Source: Karstenula rhodostoma CBS 690.94
Lineage: Eukaryota; Ascomycota; Dothideomycetes; Pleosporales; Didymosphaeriaceae
Assembly: GCA_010093485.1 (NCBI GenBank)
Contig: MU001502.1
Span: 206,057-270,056, forward strand
Direction of reading: 5' to 3'
DNA length: 64,000 bases
Below are positions 35,638 through 46,220 of this stretch, one piece after another. The notes under the pieces are model-generated. The model made no database searches. It was not told where the DNA came from and worked only from the letters and a program-made list of their open reading frames with translations. A program made the translations under genes and the position numbers. Every line of letters starts with the position of its first letter. The first letter of the stretch is position 1.

Positions 35638-36783
35638 CTAGAGCTCCGACGAGAAGGTTTCATCACAGCGCCTGCGGTCAAAAGTCTCCAGGGTCGCTTT
35701 CAAACCCGCCGCAGGCCCAGACCCGAAAGCTGCTTGGCCCTTGGCATCGAGTTCCTCCAATGCCTTCTCGACCCTTTCAACGGCTCTGGACGCACGGTGC
35801 GTTGTGAAAGCCACATTTTCGCAGTCCTGAAGCTTTCTGAGCACCTCGGCGCAGAAGAGGAAGATGGCGATGAAGTTTACCCGCGCGAGGGGCTCGTCGC
35901 CGGAGAATTCACGATGGGCTGTTAGGTGCATTTGCTCGGTTATCTCCACTACGGTCCAGGTTTCTATCGGTGGTAGGCTTGCTGAGTTGGGGCTGGTCTC
36001 TCGCAGAGCTTGAAGGAATTGGAACGACCCCGTGTGTATTTCATCTTGGCTTGCTTCTTCATCTTTTTCAAGAGGATGCGGATATCGATGAACTACCGAA
36101 GGACCGTGGTATTCGCCGCTGCTGTTTCTCCACCCCATATCCGTAGTCAGAACAGGGCGATTCCCGCCGTACACAGCCTGCTGTAGGAAATGTGCAATCT
36201 GCATAATCCAAGCGGCGAGAAGCATTTCCTGTAGCAGGTCGTCGCTTTCAACCTCTAACGGTTGGAACCCGTCTTGATCATCTTGATCCCTTTGATTATC
36301 GTCCCCACTGTCGTTGTCCGTGGCTAGCGTACTGAAAGAATGCCGGTACACGGCAAAGCCCGGGGTGTCCTTACGGGATGTAGGTTTCGAGGGTTTCGGC
36401 GGCATAGGAACAGCTTCCAGCTCACCCTGTATCTCCCGCAAGGCGGCCGTAAACCTTTCGTGGCCCAGTGTCGACTGAGAAACACTGTTCCCTTCCCGCT
36501 GACGATACTTCGCCGTAACCTCCTCGCGGAGTTTGATCGCGGTAGTCAAGATCCTGCGGATAGCAGGCGGTGCGCATACTTTTCGGAGCGCAATGTCATT
36601 TGCCGCCCTGACCAAAGCTGACATCTTGACATATTGCTTCTTAGGCCCTGGGTATGTTGGGACGGGGACGTTGCTATTGGTGATGATCCAGTGGAAGACC
36701 TGGACAGTGGCTTTCTGGTAGGTCGCGGCCCTGGCTTGAATGTGTGCATGCACAGATGGATCGAAGAGCTCTCGAGCAGGCAT
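35638..36783 (-). CDS. DUF6604-like protein of unknown function
   Basis: The start chosen is ATG 36783 (MPARELFDP), giving 381 residues, because homology-like sequence begins just after it. The frame stays open upstream to 37266, but that part looks like leader sequence. Residues about 10-150 resemble the fungal DUF6604 domain: a YQKATVQVFHWI opening, then ANDIALRKVCAPPAIRRIL and a helical HERFTAALREIQGELE. A Ser/Asp-rich linker with an acidic run (DNDSGDDNQRDQDDQDG) follows. The C-terminal ~130 residues match the protein at 546-1130. DUF6604 proteins I know of are longer, so this may be a short form. Function unknown. Confidence 0.7.
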   Translation of the reverse strand: MPARELFDPSVHAHIQARAATYQKATVQVFHWIITNSNVPVPTYPGPKKQYVKMSALVRAANDIALRKVCAPPAIRRILTTAIKLREEVTAKYRQREGNSVSQSTLGHERFTAALREIQGELEAVPMPPKPSKPTSRKDTPGFAVYRHSFSTLATDNDSGDDNQRDQDDQDGFQPLEVESDDLLQEMLLAAWIMQIAHFLQQAVYGGNRPVLTTDMGWRNSSGEYHGPSVVHRYPHPLEKDEEASQDEIHTGSFQFLQALRETSPNSASLPPIETWTVVEITEQMHLTAHREFSGDEPLARVNFIAIFLFCAEVLRKLQDCENVAFTTHRASRAVERVEKALEELDAKGQAAFGSGPAAGLKATLETFDRRRCDETFSSEL

Positions 36784-38181
36784 GGATGGATTGTTCTGAG
36801 GCAGATTATGTACGGAAAGGTCTTTATGGTTGGCGTCAAGGATTGTCTTTATATTAGGTGAAGGGTTCTTATGGGATATCTTTGAGAGGCTTAAAGGACG
36901 CGTGTGTTTTGCTGACGCGGTTGGTGGTTCCCTGGATGGTGTTGACCGGCTGGAAAGGGGCATGTGGGGATCCCGGAGTCGTGGAAGACAATATGGAGGC
37001 GCCCGTGGGTGCCCGTAGGCGTCTGGAAAGGGTCGGGTGATGTCGAAAAGTTCACAGAATACACTGGGTGCGCGAGGTATCCGGTATGTATGAATTGATG
37101 CCCCACAACGTGACAGTGTCGTCACAGGAAATTTGAAGATCAAGGGGGTTGTAGTCCCAATCCGGCAACGACGTGGCTCAGACCATTTCCTTAGGACCGG
37201 GGGAATAGTCCTCAACCAACAGGTCGGGACCACACCTGACGATATTGCTGACATCGCGAGAGGCAACGTTAGTCAGAGCTAAGACGCACGCAGACGAGAT
37301 CTCCGACAAGACGCGCAAGTACTCATCGTATACAAGTTACTAACAAACGGGTCACGATTTGCCCAGCAGAAAATCTAAGGAGTTTGCTCCAATGTACCAA
37401 ACGCGAACACCATTTTCCAAAAGCGACAGAGACGGCAAACTGGTGGAGGTCCGGACAGGGAGGTCCGGATTAGTATTGCAAACACTGTCATATCATAGCG
37501 ATCGTTGGTCCGTTACTGATGGTTGCGCTAGTACAACGGCGTTGTGTTGGGAGTACCATGGACTTGCGCCCTGCATGAGAATACCTGCCAGCTTATAGAC
37601 GATCGATAGTATATTTGTGCAAATGTGTGTGTGTGTCTTTGCTCGCAGTTGCACCGTTGTCCAATTGCCTGTATACTGATTGTTGAGGGAAACTTTCGGA
37701 TATAACGGTTCATGTATCGGATATCTTTCGAGGAAAGTCCTCAAGTATTCCTTAGATGCTCCTCATACAATAAACTGAAGAGCTTACAGAAGCTCATAAT
37801 GCTTTTATATACGAATACAACTGCATCTAACTCAAGGTAGGATCTTGTCTTGTGCCCTAATTCGTTTATCTTGACCTTTCATCACTCACAAATTCTTTCA
37901 CTCGTAGTCAACAGCATAGACCATTGAGCATCGGCCAAAGTCGCAATGAATCCTTCAAGTCTTCGCATTATAGTGCCTTGGCTCTATACGCAACACGCCC
38001 CGTCGGTCATAAACTCCCCTTGTAGGCATACCTTGCCTCGCACTCTATTTCCCACCTCCTGCAAATCCTGTTGACGTCAACATCAATCACTTTCAACACA
38101 GACCCACCAAGTCACAGGTTGTAAGGATATCTGGCCTTATTCTCTATCTTTTTGATCTAACCCAGAACTTGCATCAGTATC
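36784..38181. other. Intergenic region with a CRE palindrome at its right end
   Basis: The left 480 bp are an open extension of the DUF6604-like frame and probably its leader. A short (GT)n run lies near 37625-37636. TTGACGTCAA at 38071-38080 sits about 100 bp before the BTB gene. I see no other gene here. Confidence 0.5.
38071..38080. promoter_or_regulatory. CRE/ATF palindrome TTGACGTCAA
   Basis: This perfect 10-bp palindrome with a TGACGTCA core lies 101 bp before the BTB gene start. It is the third such site within 5.2 kb. Confidence 0.5.
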
Positions 38182-39197
38182 ATGTCTGATACGTCGCCAA
38201 CCCAGAACAGCCAACCCGCCCTGATCAGGCTAAGCTACAATGGAGATGTTATCCCCAACCCGTCCGGAAATGTAAATTCTGTCATCCGCCTGCTTTGCTC
38301 ATCGGCGTGTCTCAGCCATGGCTCTCTGGTCTTCAGGGCTATGTTCGCCCCAGACCACTTCGCGGAAGGCGAGGACCTATCGTCCATCTCACTCCCCACA
38401 ATTCCACTTCCCGACGACGATCCCGATGCTATATACCGACTGTGCAAGATCCTGCACTTCGACATGGACATCGCAGATTGCACCGAGCCGATCGAACCGA
38501 CCGGGCTGCTCGATGTAGAGCAAAATGGCCGTTTCGCCGATTTCGCCATTGTCTGTGACAAATATGACTGTCGAAAGACCGCTATGCCGTGGATCATGGC
38601 TTACTTTCCATTGGCTTTGCATCGCTCCCAACAAATCGGCATCGAGAAGCTACTCTTCGTGACTTACGTCCTGGAGCTTCCCAAAGAATTCCAGGAGACG
38701 GAGGCCCAATCGACGTTCTCTCTGCTGTGCACGGCACAGACCTGATCCCACGAACACTCCTCGATAACATCGTATTCTCTTGCAATGTCTACCAATCTGG
38801 AGCCATAAGCGTCACTCAACCTGGAATGATCCGGCACTATACGGATTGGGTTGCTGCCTGTCCCAGAATAGCAACTACCGCGGCATCCTGGCTACGCAAC
38901 CTTGCCGCTTCGCAGCTGATAGCCCTGCAAAACACATTGGTGATGGAAATCAAAAACCTCTTACATCGGTTTGCGACTCTACCAATTGAACAGGACCGTC
39001 GATACTCGTGTTCGCTTCCTGGCCAACCCCCCTGTGTTTGCAGAGTTGCAGAACAATTGCGGGACCATACGGTATCGCATGTCAAGAACATGGTCGATGG
39101 ATGCGAGGTTCTGTGCTTGTACTGCGCTCTTCTAGAGGAGACGGAAGGCGAGGGCGTTGTTTGCGCGAATCATTTGGGACGCACAGCAAGCTCATAG
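38182..39197 (+). pseudogene. BTB/POZ-domain protein with a frame break
   Basis: Frame 1 (38182-38745) encodes a fungal-type BTB module. It shows CSSACLSHGSLVFRAMFAP followed by a Leu-Pro-acidic segment (ISLPTIPLPDDDPDAIYRL), an ADFAIVCDKYDC stretch, and a C-terminal YVLELPKEF. It stops at 38743-38745. A second frame picks up at about 38700-38745 and runs to 39197 with plausible protein (DLIPRTLLDNIVFSCN and a Cys-rich end). No GT..AG intron fits such a short overlap, so a frameshift or a sequencing error near 38710-38745 is likely. If the gene is intact as frame 1 only, the product is 187 residues. Fungal BTB proteins often act as Cul3 adaptors or have unknown roles. Confidence 0.55.
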
Positions 39198-39463
39198 CCA
39201 CATCGCCGGATGGTGGCCGATCGAGGTAAGGGCTGTTTAGTCGTATTTGGGAAATATTGAGGCTACACGGGATAATTTTTTATGATGTATCTTAGAAGAG
39301 TTTGCGATGGGGTGTCAGTATTTACCCTCACTGGCGTATGCTGATGGTTGATGGGTTATCTGGGAGGTATATGGATCTAACGGCGTTGGGAAGCGATCTT
39401 ACGTTATCAAGTAAATTCCATTATCCCGAAATGAATACTCTTCTAGCATTATAGAGTCTTCTG

Positions 39464-40684
39464 CTAATCGGACTCGAACAACCGCCCTTTGATGGTGGGC
39501 TCATATGGTGGGATGTCTAACGGCTTCGGTGCGTGGTCTTGTTTGCAGTTCACTTCCGCCCACCTAAGCCATCCACCATAAGTGTTTTCCTTGCAATCCG
39601 TCCCTTGATACTTCCTCCATAGCATTCCCAAAGTGTCTGCACCAAACAACTTCGCCGAGAAGCCGTGCCCGAGTTTCATGCACCAGCTCTCAGCAACCGC
39701 CTTCTCCACAATAGTCCTTGCAAGCTTCTGGTCTTCATTCTCTGGCTCTCCCGGTCCAGGTAAGGAGAGAGAAAAGAGCTCATGCTGCCTCTTGCTGATC
39801 CAATTGGTCAACTGTTCGTGTACGTAGGTGTGGTCAATCATGCTGTAGAACCAACACTTCTCCCGCACATACTGAGGTCCGTTCCAATCGCCCTGCTCAT
39901 CAAGCCACCGCTGAGCAGCACCTAGACACTGGATCTGCACCGCATAATCCGTCATGGCTGCATCGTCAATCACCATGTTGTCCTTGCCCTCGTCCTCCAC
40001 TACGACTTCCTGCGGCACTCGCATAAGCGGCACATGGCTGACAAGCGGATGCTTCGAGGCGCCTTTCGTATTCGTTTTCCCTTCCCAAAGTTTGAGCAGG
40101 ATGTAGTGTGCCCGCGCAATGAGCGGGTTTTCCGGAGTAGACATCAACCAGAAGTTCACGGCTGAGATCTCGGGTGGCTCGCCCATGGTAAACCCTGCGA
40201 AGTCATAGGGTGAGTTGATATTCCCAATTTTTGTAGTCCAGAGCCAGTCGAGATCTCCAAAATGCAATACTCCAACGTCAATATACACGCCACCATACCT
40301 CAGCAGTAGCGGAAACCGAACGAGATCGGAGGTATGTTGCGCTGCGTAGCCGCCATCCATTTCTCCCTTCCGAAAGGCATCAGGTACTACTGATGGCGAA
40401 GTGATGTCGATGAAGCGGGAGATGTTGAGTGGTGAGTTAGGGACTGTGTCAACGACATATACCGTCCAGCCAAGTACGCTGTATCGGCGATGCCAAGCGA
40501 TGACGTTTCGTAGGAGGTACGCCGGAAGCGTATGAATGCCGGTCATCCAGAAAGCGAATATGGACTTCGATTGAGGTTTGGGAAGCTCAGGTGATGTAAG
40601 AGATTGGGGGAGATTGTTCAGGTCTATCGGCGGCCATGGATCGCAAGGCAGGGAGGATGTCCCTGGAATTGGTGGATATTGCAT
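39464..40684 (-). CDS. Capsule-synthesis-type glycosyltransferase
   Basis: This single exon encodes 406 residues. The N-terminal signature SIFAFWMTGIHTLPAYLLRN and the segment SDLVRFPLLLRYGGVYIDVG are typical of the Caps_synth / GT32-like fold. In that fold the acidic residue of the YxD motif binds the metal-nucleotide sugar. The second acidic position of the motif is Gly here (YIDVGVL), as in some fungal members. The middle has NFWLMSTPENPLIARAHYIL, another family-like stretch. There is no signal peptide or obvious membrane helix, so the protein may be cytosolic or weakly Golgi-associated. Donor and acceptor sugars cannot be told from sequence. Confidence 0.8.
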   Translation of the reverse strand: MQYPPIPGTSSLPCDPWPPIDLNNLPQSLTSPELPKPQSKSIFAFWMTGIHTLPAYLLRNVIAWHRRYSVLGWTVYVVDTVPNSPLNISRFIDITSPSVVPDAFRKGEMDGGYAAQHTSDLVRFPLLLRYGGVYIDVGVLHFGDLDWLWTTKIGNINSPYDFAGFTMGEPPEISAVNFWLMSTPENPLIARAHYILLKLWEGKTNTKGASKHPLVSHVPLMRVPQEVVVEDEGKDNMVIDDAAMTDYAVQIQCLGAAQRWLDEQGDWNGPQYVREKCWFYSMIDHTYVHEQLTNWISKRQHELFSLSLPGPGEPENEDQKLARTIVEKAVAESWCMKLGHGFSAKLFGADTLGMLWRKYQGTDCKENTYGGWLRWAEVNCKQDHAPKPLDIPPYEPTIKGRLFESD

Positions 40685-41594
40685 CTCGAGGAAGTGAACG
40701 GAGAGTTATTGTCGCTACAGATGGCGATTCTTGACTACCAAAAGGCATCTTGCACTGCGAATCAGCCCTACTTAAATACCGTAGGTTGAATCTGCTCATC
40801 TCGACTCATATTCGTGCGCTTACCGAATTAGGCAAAGCGAGGCTCATAAAGGTGGGGCTCGAGCCAACACCGTTCCGTATGACCTATGCACATTCCGACA
40901 TATGCGTCATCTATGCATTATGTTGTGTAAAGATGACTAGAAGTATCCTTGTTAGTTTATGTTAACGGGGCTCAGCCGTACAATAGCCTTTTCAATCCGC
41001 CCTGACTTCCTTCACTGCCTTCGTGGCCTCTTCGCTCCAAACCGCCATTTGGAGGAAGCGATGAGTAAAATTAACATCATGCCTCCATGCAACTTTGTAA
41101 CCTGCATGGTCTGTTTTGTGCGCGTGCTCAACACCCGCGTCTCTTAACGGGTCGAAACCGCAAGTGTACACATTTAGAGGCGCCAGCCCTCCAAGCTTTT
41201 CAATATGGCTGCATACCAGGTTTCATATATTGGCGAGAAGGCGAGGTTCCGCGACGGAGGTAACAGTCCGCAGAACTGAACATACCGTTGCATTCAAGGT
41301 AACATCTAGTGTTGTTTTCGGATGCTGCAGTTGTATTGAAAGGGAGCAGAGCTCCAGGGTATAGCAAGATTTGCGCAGCGAGAGGCTTCTTGCTTTCGTT
41401 TGTTTGTCGTAGCGTTATCGCATCTGTCACCGAGGATACAACATCACCAGCGACTCGATGAGGATGTACACCACGGGCCTTCCCCAGTCATGGTCTGCGT
41501 ATCTTCGCAACTCCGGACCCGTTACATGGCCCTCCTAAAACCCACGTACAGATCAAACTCACTGTAGAGTAAATACGGCGTTTCAAGAATTACA
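40685..41594. other. Intergenic region
   Basis: The glycosyltransferase promoter faces the 3' flank of the HET gene. No coding or structured element stands out. Confidence 0.5.
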
Positions 41595-43784
41595 TTATAC
41601 AAGAAGAAAAGCTCTGACAGGGTTCAAAAACGTCTCTCCTTGTTCCTCGCTACAGTCACCCGAGCCAAAAACCCGATGGCGGGCATCACAAACCGGCCAG
41701 AGTTTTACAAGTTCGTCTTCTGTGAAAAGAATTTTAGCCACCCCGATGCGCTGCGCAATTCCGTTAGTCCATTTTAGTACCAGGAGCTGCAGCCAGACAA
41801 GCCGGATCTCTACAATAGGTATAGCTGAGATGAAGAGAAAGTCGTACTTCTCGTTGTTGTCAATGGGCTTAAGGAGTGCTTCCTGAGACATAGAGAACGA
41901 CTGGTCGCGTCTGTTTATATCTGGGGAAGGATACCCGAATTGTAGAAAAGGCTCTTGGTATTTGTTGCTAGCGCCCGATGGGAGGCGTATTTGCGAATAC
42001 GGAAGCCGGAGCAAAATTCCTTCCACGTACAAAAAGCCTTGGTGGACTTCCGGCAGTGTTGTATCATCTTCCTCAGACGGCGATTTATTGGTGGACTGAT
42101 AGAGCGCTTGCAGACGGCCCATCATTTTTACATCTCGTTTACGTTGCCGTAACGTAGATGCGTCTTTGGATCCGCAGTCGATCCATTTGCCCAGATGTCG
42201 TATCAACAATGGGGGCTGGGTACGACTGCAGTGATCCACAACCGCATTCTTAATGCTGATGGGGCTCTCCAGATGCCACGATGCCCACGACCAGCTCGGG
42301 AATTTGTCGATTGCACGTCGGCGAAGAAATCCAGTAGACGTCTGTGTCCATAATAGAGCACTGCGGAAAAGATCTAATGGTAGACCAAAAAGAAAACCCT
42401 TTGGCAGAATAGTTTCTTTCAGCAGTCCAAATACTCCTGCGACTGCGTCTAACGCGTCTCCTTCATTCGTGAACTTCCGATCGGCATACTCTCTGATCAT
42501 CGAATTGAACGCCGTCGATTGTTCCATGCCTTGCCGTGCCCCAGAGACTTTAAAAGGATTGATAAGACCTCGGGGTTCATAGTACGTCTCTATCAACCGA
42601 GGGTTGTACTTCCGAGGCCTACCGCTTCTATCATCGCTCTCGGATCCGTCCTCTGAGGTCGACATTGTATTGCAGGTGAAGAAGACCTGGTTTCGACCAA
42701 AGAAGATACAGCGCTGAGAGAGAATTCCTTCTTGGTAAGTCCACCCTCGTTTCATCCAGGTCGACTGGTCCAATTCTTCTCGTAAAGTTGGGAGAAAAGA
42801 CAGGTACCGTATAGAACCTTCATGATAAACAGGCATCTGCCTCTCTTGGGCTCTCCTGTACCTGACTCTATGGAGACCGGTATCTGCACTCGAAGACCCA
42901 AGCGCGATGATAGTTGCGTGAGCTCCGCGATAGATGCGATCCATAATTCCAATTTGGGAGGCCTTATCCTCCGGGTTGGACTGGTCAATACAGACGCTGT
43001 CGACCCATAAATACGCGAACCCGAGCCTTCTTGTAACCCTCACAGCATCTTCAATCGTCTTCGGAAGTTTCCGTAGGAGCCGAAAAGGAAGATTCACGGA
43101 ACCGACTGGAAAACTTGGTTGGTTCGATGAGCCCCATACGTAGCTCAGTGCAAGGTAAGAACTATCCAACGGCAGATATACAATTGATCTATGTTTCACA
43201 TCAATAACGCGTATTTTCCTCAGGCTTTCTGACCACTCCGGACGACATGCAGTGTGAGATGAAGAACAAATTTTGAGCCAATTTCGAATCCGCTGATAGT
43301 CCGGTCGTAGACCAGCCCGCCGTGCAACCGGAAACGGGTGCGTGGGAACGTTTAACATGGTGACTCCTGAGGCTTCTCGACCGCTGGTGTTAGATTCGGC
43401 GAGGTCTAGCGGGTCGGCGACGCCGAATCTCGTAACAGTGCGCCGCTTGAAGGCTGGTTGACACAAGCCCAATCCATGGCCCCATAGATCCACGAAATTG
43501 CAGCACCAACAAATATCCACGAGTGGATAGTCTTTGTCACGTATCAACCGTTTCATGATAGTTGCGATGTCTGAATCCATACTTCCATCGTAAGTCGGGG
43601 CAAGTCGGTTCCTTTCGCCGTCAACGGACTTCCATCGAGAACTGACAGAATGAATGCCAAGATCATGGCAGCGGGAACAGCGACCATTGAGCCCTCCTCC
43701 AAAAAATCTGTTTTGGGTTTCTTCATCGATGGCGCGCAGCACAGAGAATGGTGAAGCTGAACGAGTGGACATGATCCTGAACAA
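41595..43784 (-). CDS. HET-domain protein
   Basis: A long uninterrupted frame encodes up to 729 residues (725 from the second Met, MSTRSASP). The N-terminal ~170 residues contain Cys-rich pairs (GRCSRCHDLG, DICWCCNF). The HET core follows: YLALSYVWGS, FAYLWVDSVCIDQ, GIMDRIYRGAHATIIALG, and WMKRGWTYQEGILSQRCIFF. The C-terminus has RAIDKFPSWSWASWHLESP, typical of the region after the HET domain. Unlike the HET gene at 16.9-19.8 kb it lacks WW modules and introns. HET proteins trigger cell death upon nonself recognition, but the partner of this one is unknown. Confidence 0.9.
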   Translation of the reverse strand: MFRIMSTRSASPFSVLRAIDEETQNRFFGGGLNGRCSRCHDLGIHSVSSRWKSVDGERNRLAPTYDGSMDSDIATIMKRLIRDKDYPLVDICWCCNFVDLWGHGLGLCQPAFKRRTVTRFGVADPLDLAESNTSGREASGVTMLNVPTHPFPVARRAGLRPDYQRIRNWLKICSSSHTACRPEWSESLRKIRVIDVKHRSIVYLPLDSSYLALSYVWGSSNQPSFPVGSVNLPFRLLRKLPKTIEDAVRVTRRLGFAYLWVDSVCIDQSNPEDKASQIGIMDRIYRGAHATIIALGSSSADTGLHRVRYRRAQERQMPVYHEGSIRYLSFLPTLREELDQSTWMKRGWTYQEGILSQRCIFFGRNQVFFTCNTMSTSEDGSESDDRSGRPRKYNPRLIETYYEPRGLINPFKVSGARQGMEQSTAFNSMIREYADRKFTNEGDALDAVAGVFGLLKETILPKGFLFGLPLDLFRSALLWTQTSTGFLRRRAIDKFPSWSWASWHLESPISIKNAVVDHCSRTQPPLLIRHLGKWIDCGSKDASTLRQRKRDVKMMGRLQALYQSTNKSPSEEDDTTLPEVHQGFLYVEGILLRLPYSQIRLPSGASNKYQEPFLQFGYPSPDINRRDQSFSMSQEALLKPIDNNEKYDFLFISAIPIVEIRLVWLQLLVLKWTNGIAQRIGVAKILFTEDELVKLWPVCDARHRVFGSGDCSEEQGETFLNPVRAFLLV

Positions 43785-44417
43785 TTAGGACGATGCGCTT
43801 CGCAGCTGGTACGGTATATGGAAGAAACGGTTAAACTCGCCTTCTGGATCATGCAGGCATGATTGACGTTCGCGGCCGATTAATCGATTCAGCCTCGGTG
43901 GCTGAATAAATCGTGGCTGAGTGCATGCGCGCAGTTCAGCTTGGTGTAAGCGAACTGGCTGGCTTCTGCACTCTATACAAGCCTGACGAACGAACGATTC
44001 GCGCGAAAAGAATGCGCAGAGCCTGCTGAGCAGTCAAATCAATAAATGATGGGTCAGAATAGCCAGCCATGTATGAGGAGGCCGACGTTATGAAAATGGT
44101 TAGTATGATTCATGGACGAAGCCATATTGGCGGAACTGTGACTAGATGAACTTGTGTCAGGTCGTCTGGAAGCATGAGGCGGCAAATATGCAACGCGCGC
44201 GTACGTGCGCGCCTACGAGATACACCCTTTGTGTTCACTCCACTATGTCAAGGATGTTTCGAACAATACGGATCAGCTGATGGTGATCGAAGGTTCGATA
44301 CGGAGTCCAGACAGACGTGTCAATATTGTGTGGCCGGGGGCGCCATCATCTCACCAGGTCGCCCTCGTGTTCGCTGTTGAGGTGTTCGAGCCGATCAAAC
44401 TCATCGTCGAGCTCAAC
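43785..44417. other. Intergenic region with a promoter-proximal hairpin
   Basis: The stretch holds the HET promoter and the 3' flank of the RING gene. An inverted repeat ATTCAGCC / GGCTGAAT with a five-base loop lies at 43887-43907, about 100 bp upstream of the HET start. No other gene is seen. Confidence 0.45.
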
Positions 44418-45032
44418 CTAGCTCCCAATGTCGGGTTTGCACTCGAGTTCGGTGCAGTTTTCGTGGCCTGGCATCACAAAGAGCTTTTCCCTGCACAAGG
44501 GACACGTTCCACGACAACCCTGCTGATATTCCAGGAGCCACGGTTCGATACAGCCAGCGTGGAAGATGTGATCACACTGCATTACCACAACAGCACTTGC
44601 CAATTCAGTGATATCATCCTGGCAGACGGGGCAGCAATCAGTGCTACTGGCTGTAGTGCAAGGGTTCAAGAGCGCCAGAAGACCGTGCATCTTGCTCGGA
44701 GATAGGAACTCGTCACGAGATGGCAGTATGTCGCCAAAACATAGCAAGGCACCCACCTCTCGGATCAGGTCGGTGGTCAAATCGCTTTCATGCACATGAT
44801 ATTCTCCGTCGGCCTGCCAATGGCCAGTGAAAACACTACCGATGCCGAGGATATCAAGCTCGACAGTGACGCCCAACATACCGTTCCGCTGAGCATCTTC
44901 GAATGTTCGTGCCTTAGCAGAAGCAGCTACAGTCTCCATGACAGACGCGAAAATCTCTTCGTCGATTTCTTCGTCGACGTCCACCATCCTAGCGTTTGCG
45001 GTCTCCATGTTTTGGATGGTAAAGTCGGCCAC
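44418..45032 (-). CDS. RING-H2 finger protein, probable E3 ubiquitin ligase
   Basis: The product is 204 residues. It has a classic C3H2C3 RING at about residues 134-180: C134-x2-C137, C153-x-H155-x2-H158-x2-C161 and C177-x2-C180, including CDHIFHAGC and TCPLC. A Pro-Trp dipeptide before the last Cys pair (EPWL) is the usual E2-binding hallmark. The N-terminal half is acidic and helical (DVDEEIDEEIFASV) and has no recognised domain. No membrane segment is present, so a soluble ligase is likely. Substrates unknown. Confidence 0.85.
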   Translation of the reverse strand: MADFTIQNMETANARMVDVDEEIDEEIFASVMETVAASAKARTFEDAQRNGMLGVTVELDILGIGSVFTGHWQADGEYHVHESDLTTDLIREVGALLCFGDILPSRDEFLSPSKMHGLLALLNPCTTASSTDCCPVCQDDITELASAVVVMQCDHIFHAGCIEPWLLEYQQGCRGTCPLCREKLFVMPGHENCTELECKPDIGS

Positions 45033-46220
45033 AGGAGTGCTGCTTTTCTGCCTGGGATCAATAGGTTTTCAGACTTTATACAAAAAAGACGGATAGTTAT
45101 TATTTACGTGAGAGTTGCGTCAGGTTAAGAGGATATTATCAGTGCTTTGCGGGTTGTAGTGTAAGTGTGTACAGAATAGAAGGATATAACTACTCCATTA
45201 ATAAAATACCCTCTAGAGCACGCCAATTAATAGATTCCATAGTGCTTTAGCCACGCGGGTTTGCTTTGTGGATTTACAGTGCTGGTGGTCAGCGCAGTGG
45301 AAAGATGTTGGGAGTTTGATACCAGGTCTGGTCATCTTCACTCTTACCTAGTCTAATGTCCGCGGCTTCCAGAAGCTCGCGAAGTATGATATTTGACCTA
45401 GTCCAATTTAGGCTCACCAAGTTGATGACCAGGTATAGTGATACCATAATTTAGGGTTTATCGACGTGTGGGGGTTAATCGAGACATGCTTCAATAGCTG
45501 CGGCACCCATTCTTCGTAGGTATTGCATTGACCTTCCCTCGCCCACGTCCTAACTCTGATATTATTCATAAGCCCAGTCTTGCCCCTTCTGGACTCGTGC
45601 GTTTCGAGCATCTCGAGAATCTCAACATAGAGCTTCGAGTCAGAAGGTGACATCCCAAATTAACCCTTGCAGGGGAATACACCCAAAGCATTTATCTGAG
45701 AGTATGCTGTAGATAAACACGTAGCAAAGCTGCTTTCATATTGTCTAGGATAATAGAGAACAAAAGGAAGATAAAGATCCTTGTAGTCAGATATGGGACG
45801 ATGGATCATGATCATACGCTCACTGTGCGGCGAGGTGGCGCGATCCGCTGGTTGGGGAATTGGATCATTTTGGATAGCTATGTGCGTTGAAATGTGGTGT
45901 ATTGAGAGCTTTCTCATGTAGCATATGATCTTATGGAGGAGATCAGCTGCAACGCCTTATCCCAGTGAAGTTGTGTCACATAGTTGCAGATCTACTCCGG
46001 CATGCCTTGCTGGAGTAAAGTCTCGAAAAACACATGGCACAACCAAAAATCTCTAAAATTCGTAAAAGATACAAAGATACAGTCAATTCGAGAAACGTGA
46101 CGCAAGGACCCTCAAATTCCTGACGCTAGGTCTGGAAACCATTCTTATTGGATTGTATTATCTCCTATAGAGTGCTGCCTAATCGCACGTCCACATAAAC
46201 ATGACAAACGCAAAGAATTG
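45033..46220. other. Intergenic region with a stop-interrupted minus-strand frame
   Basis: A single minus-strand frame runs from 45917 to 45414 with only one stop, at about 45660-45662. It could be a small gene with a nonsense change or chance. The remainder is AT-rich and empty. Confidence 0.4.

Noticed and set aside
44205..44705. 166-residue plus-strand frame
   Set aside because: It lies antisense to the RING-H2 gene, whose perfect C3H2C3 spacing is decisive.
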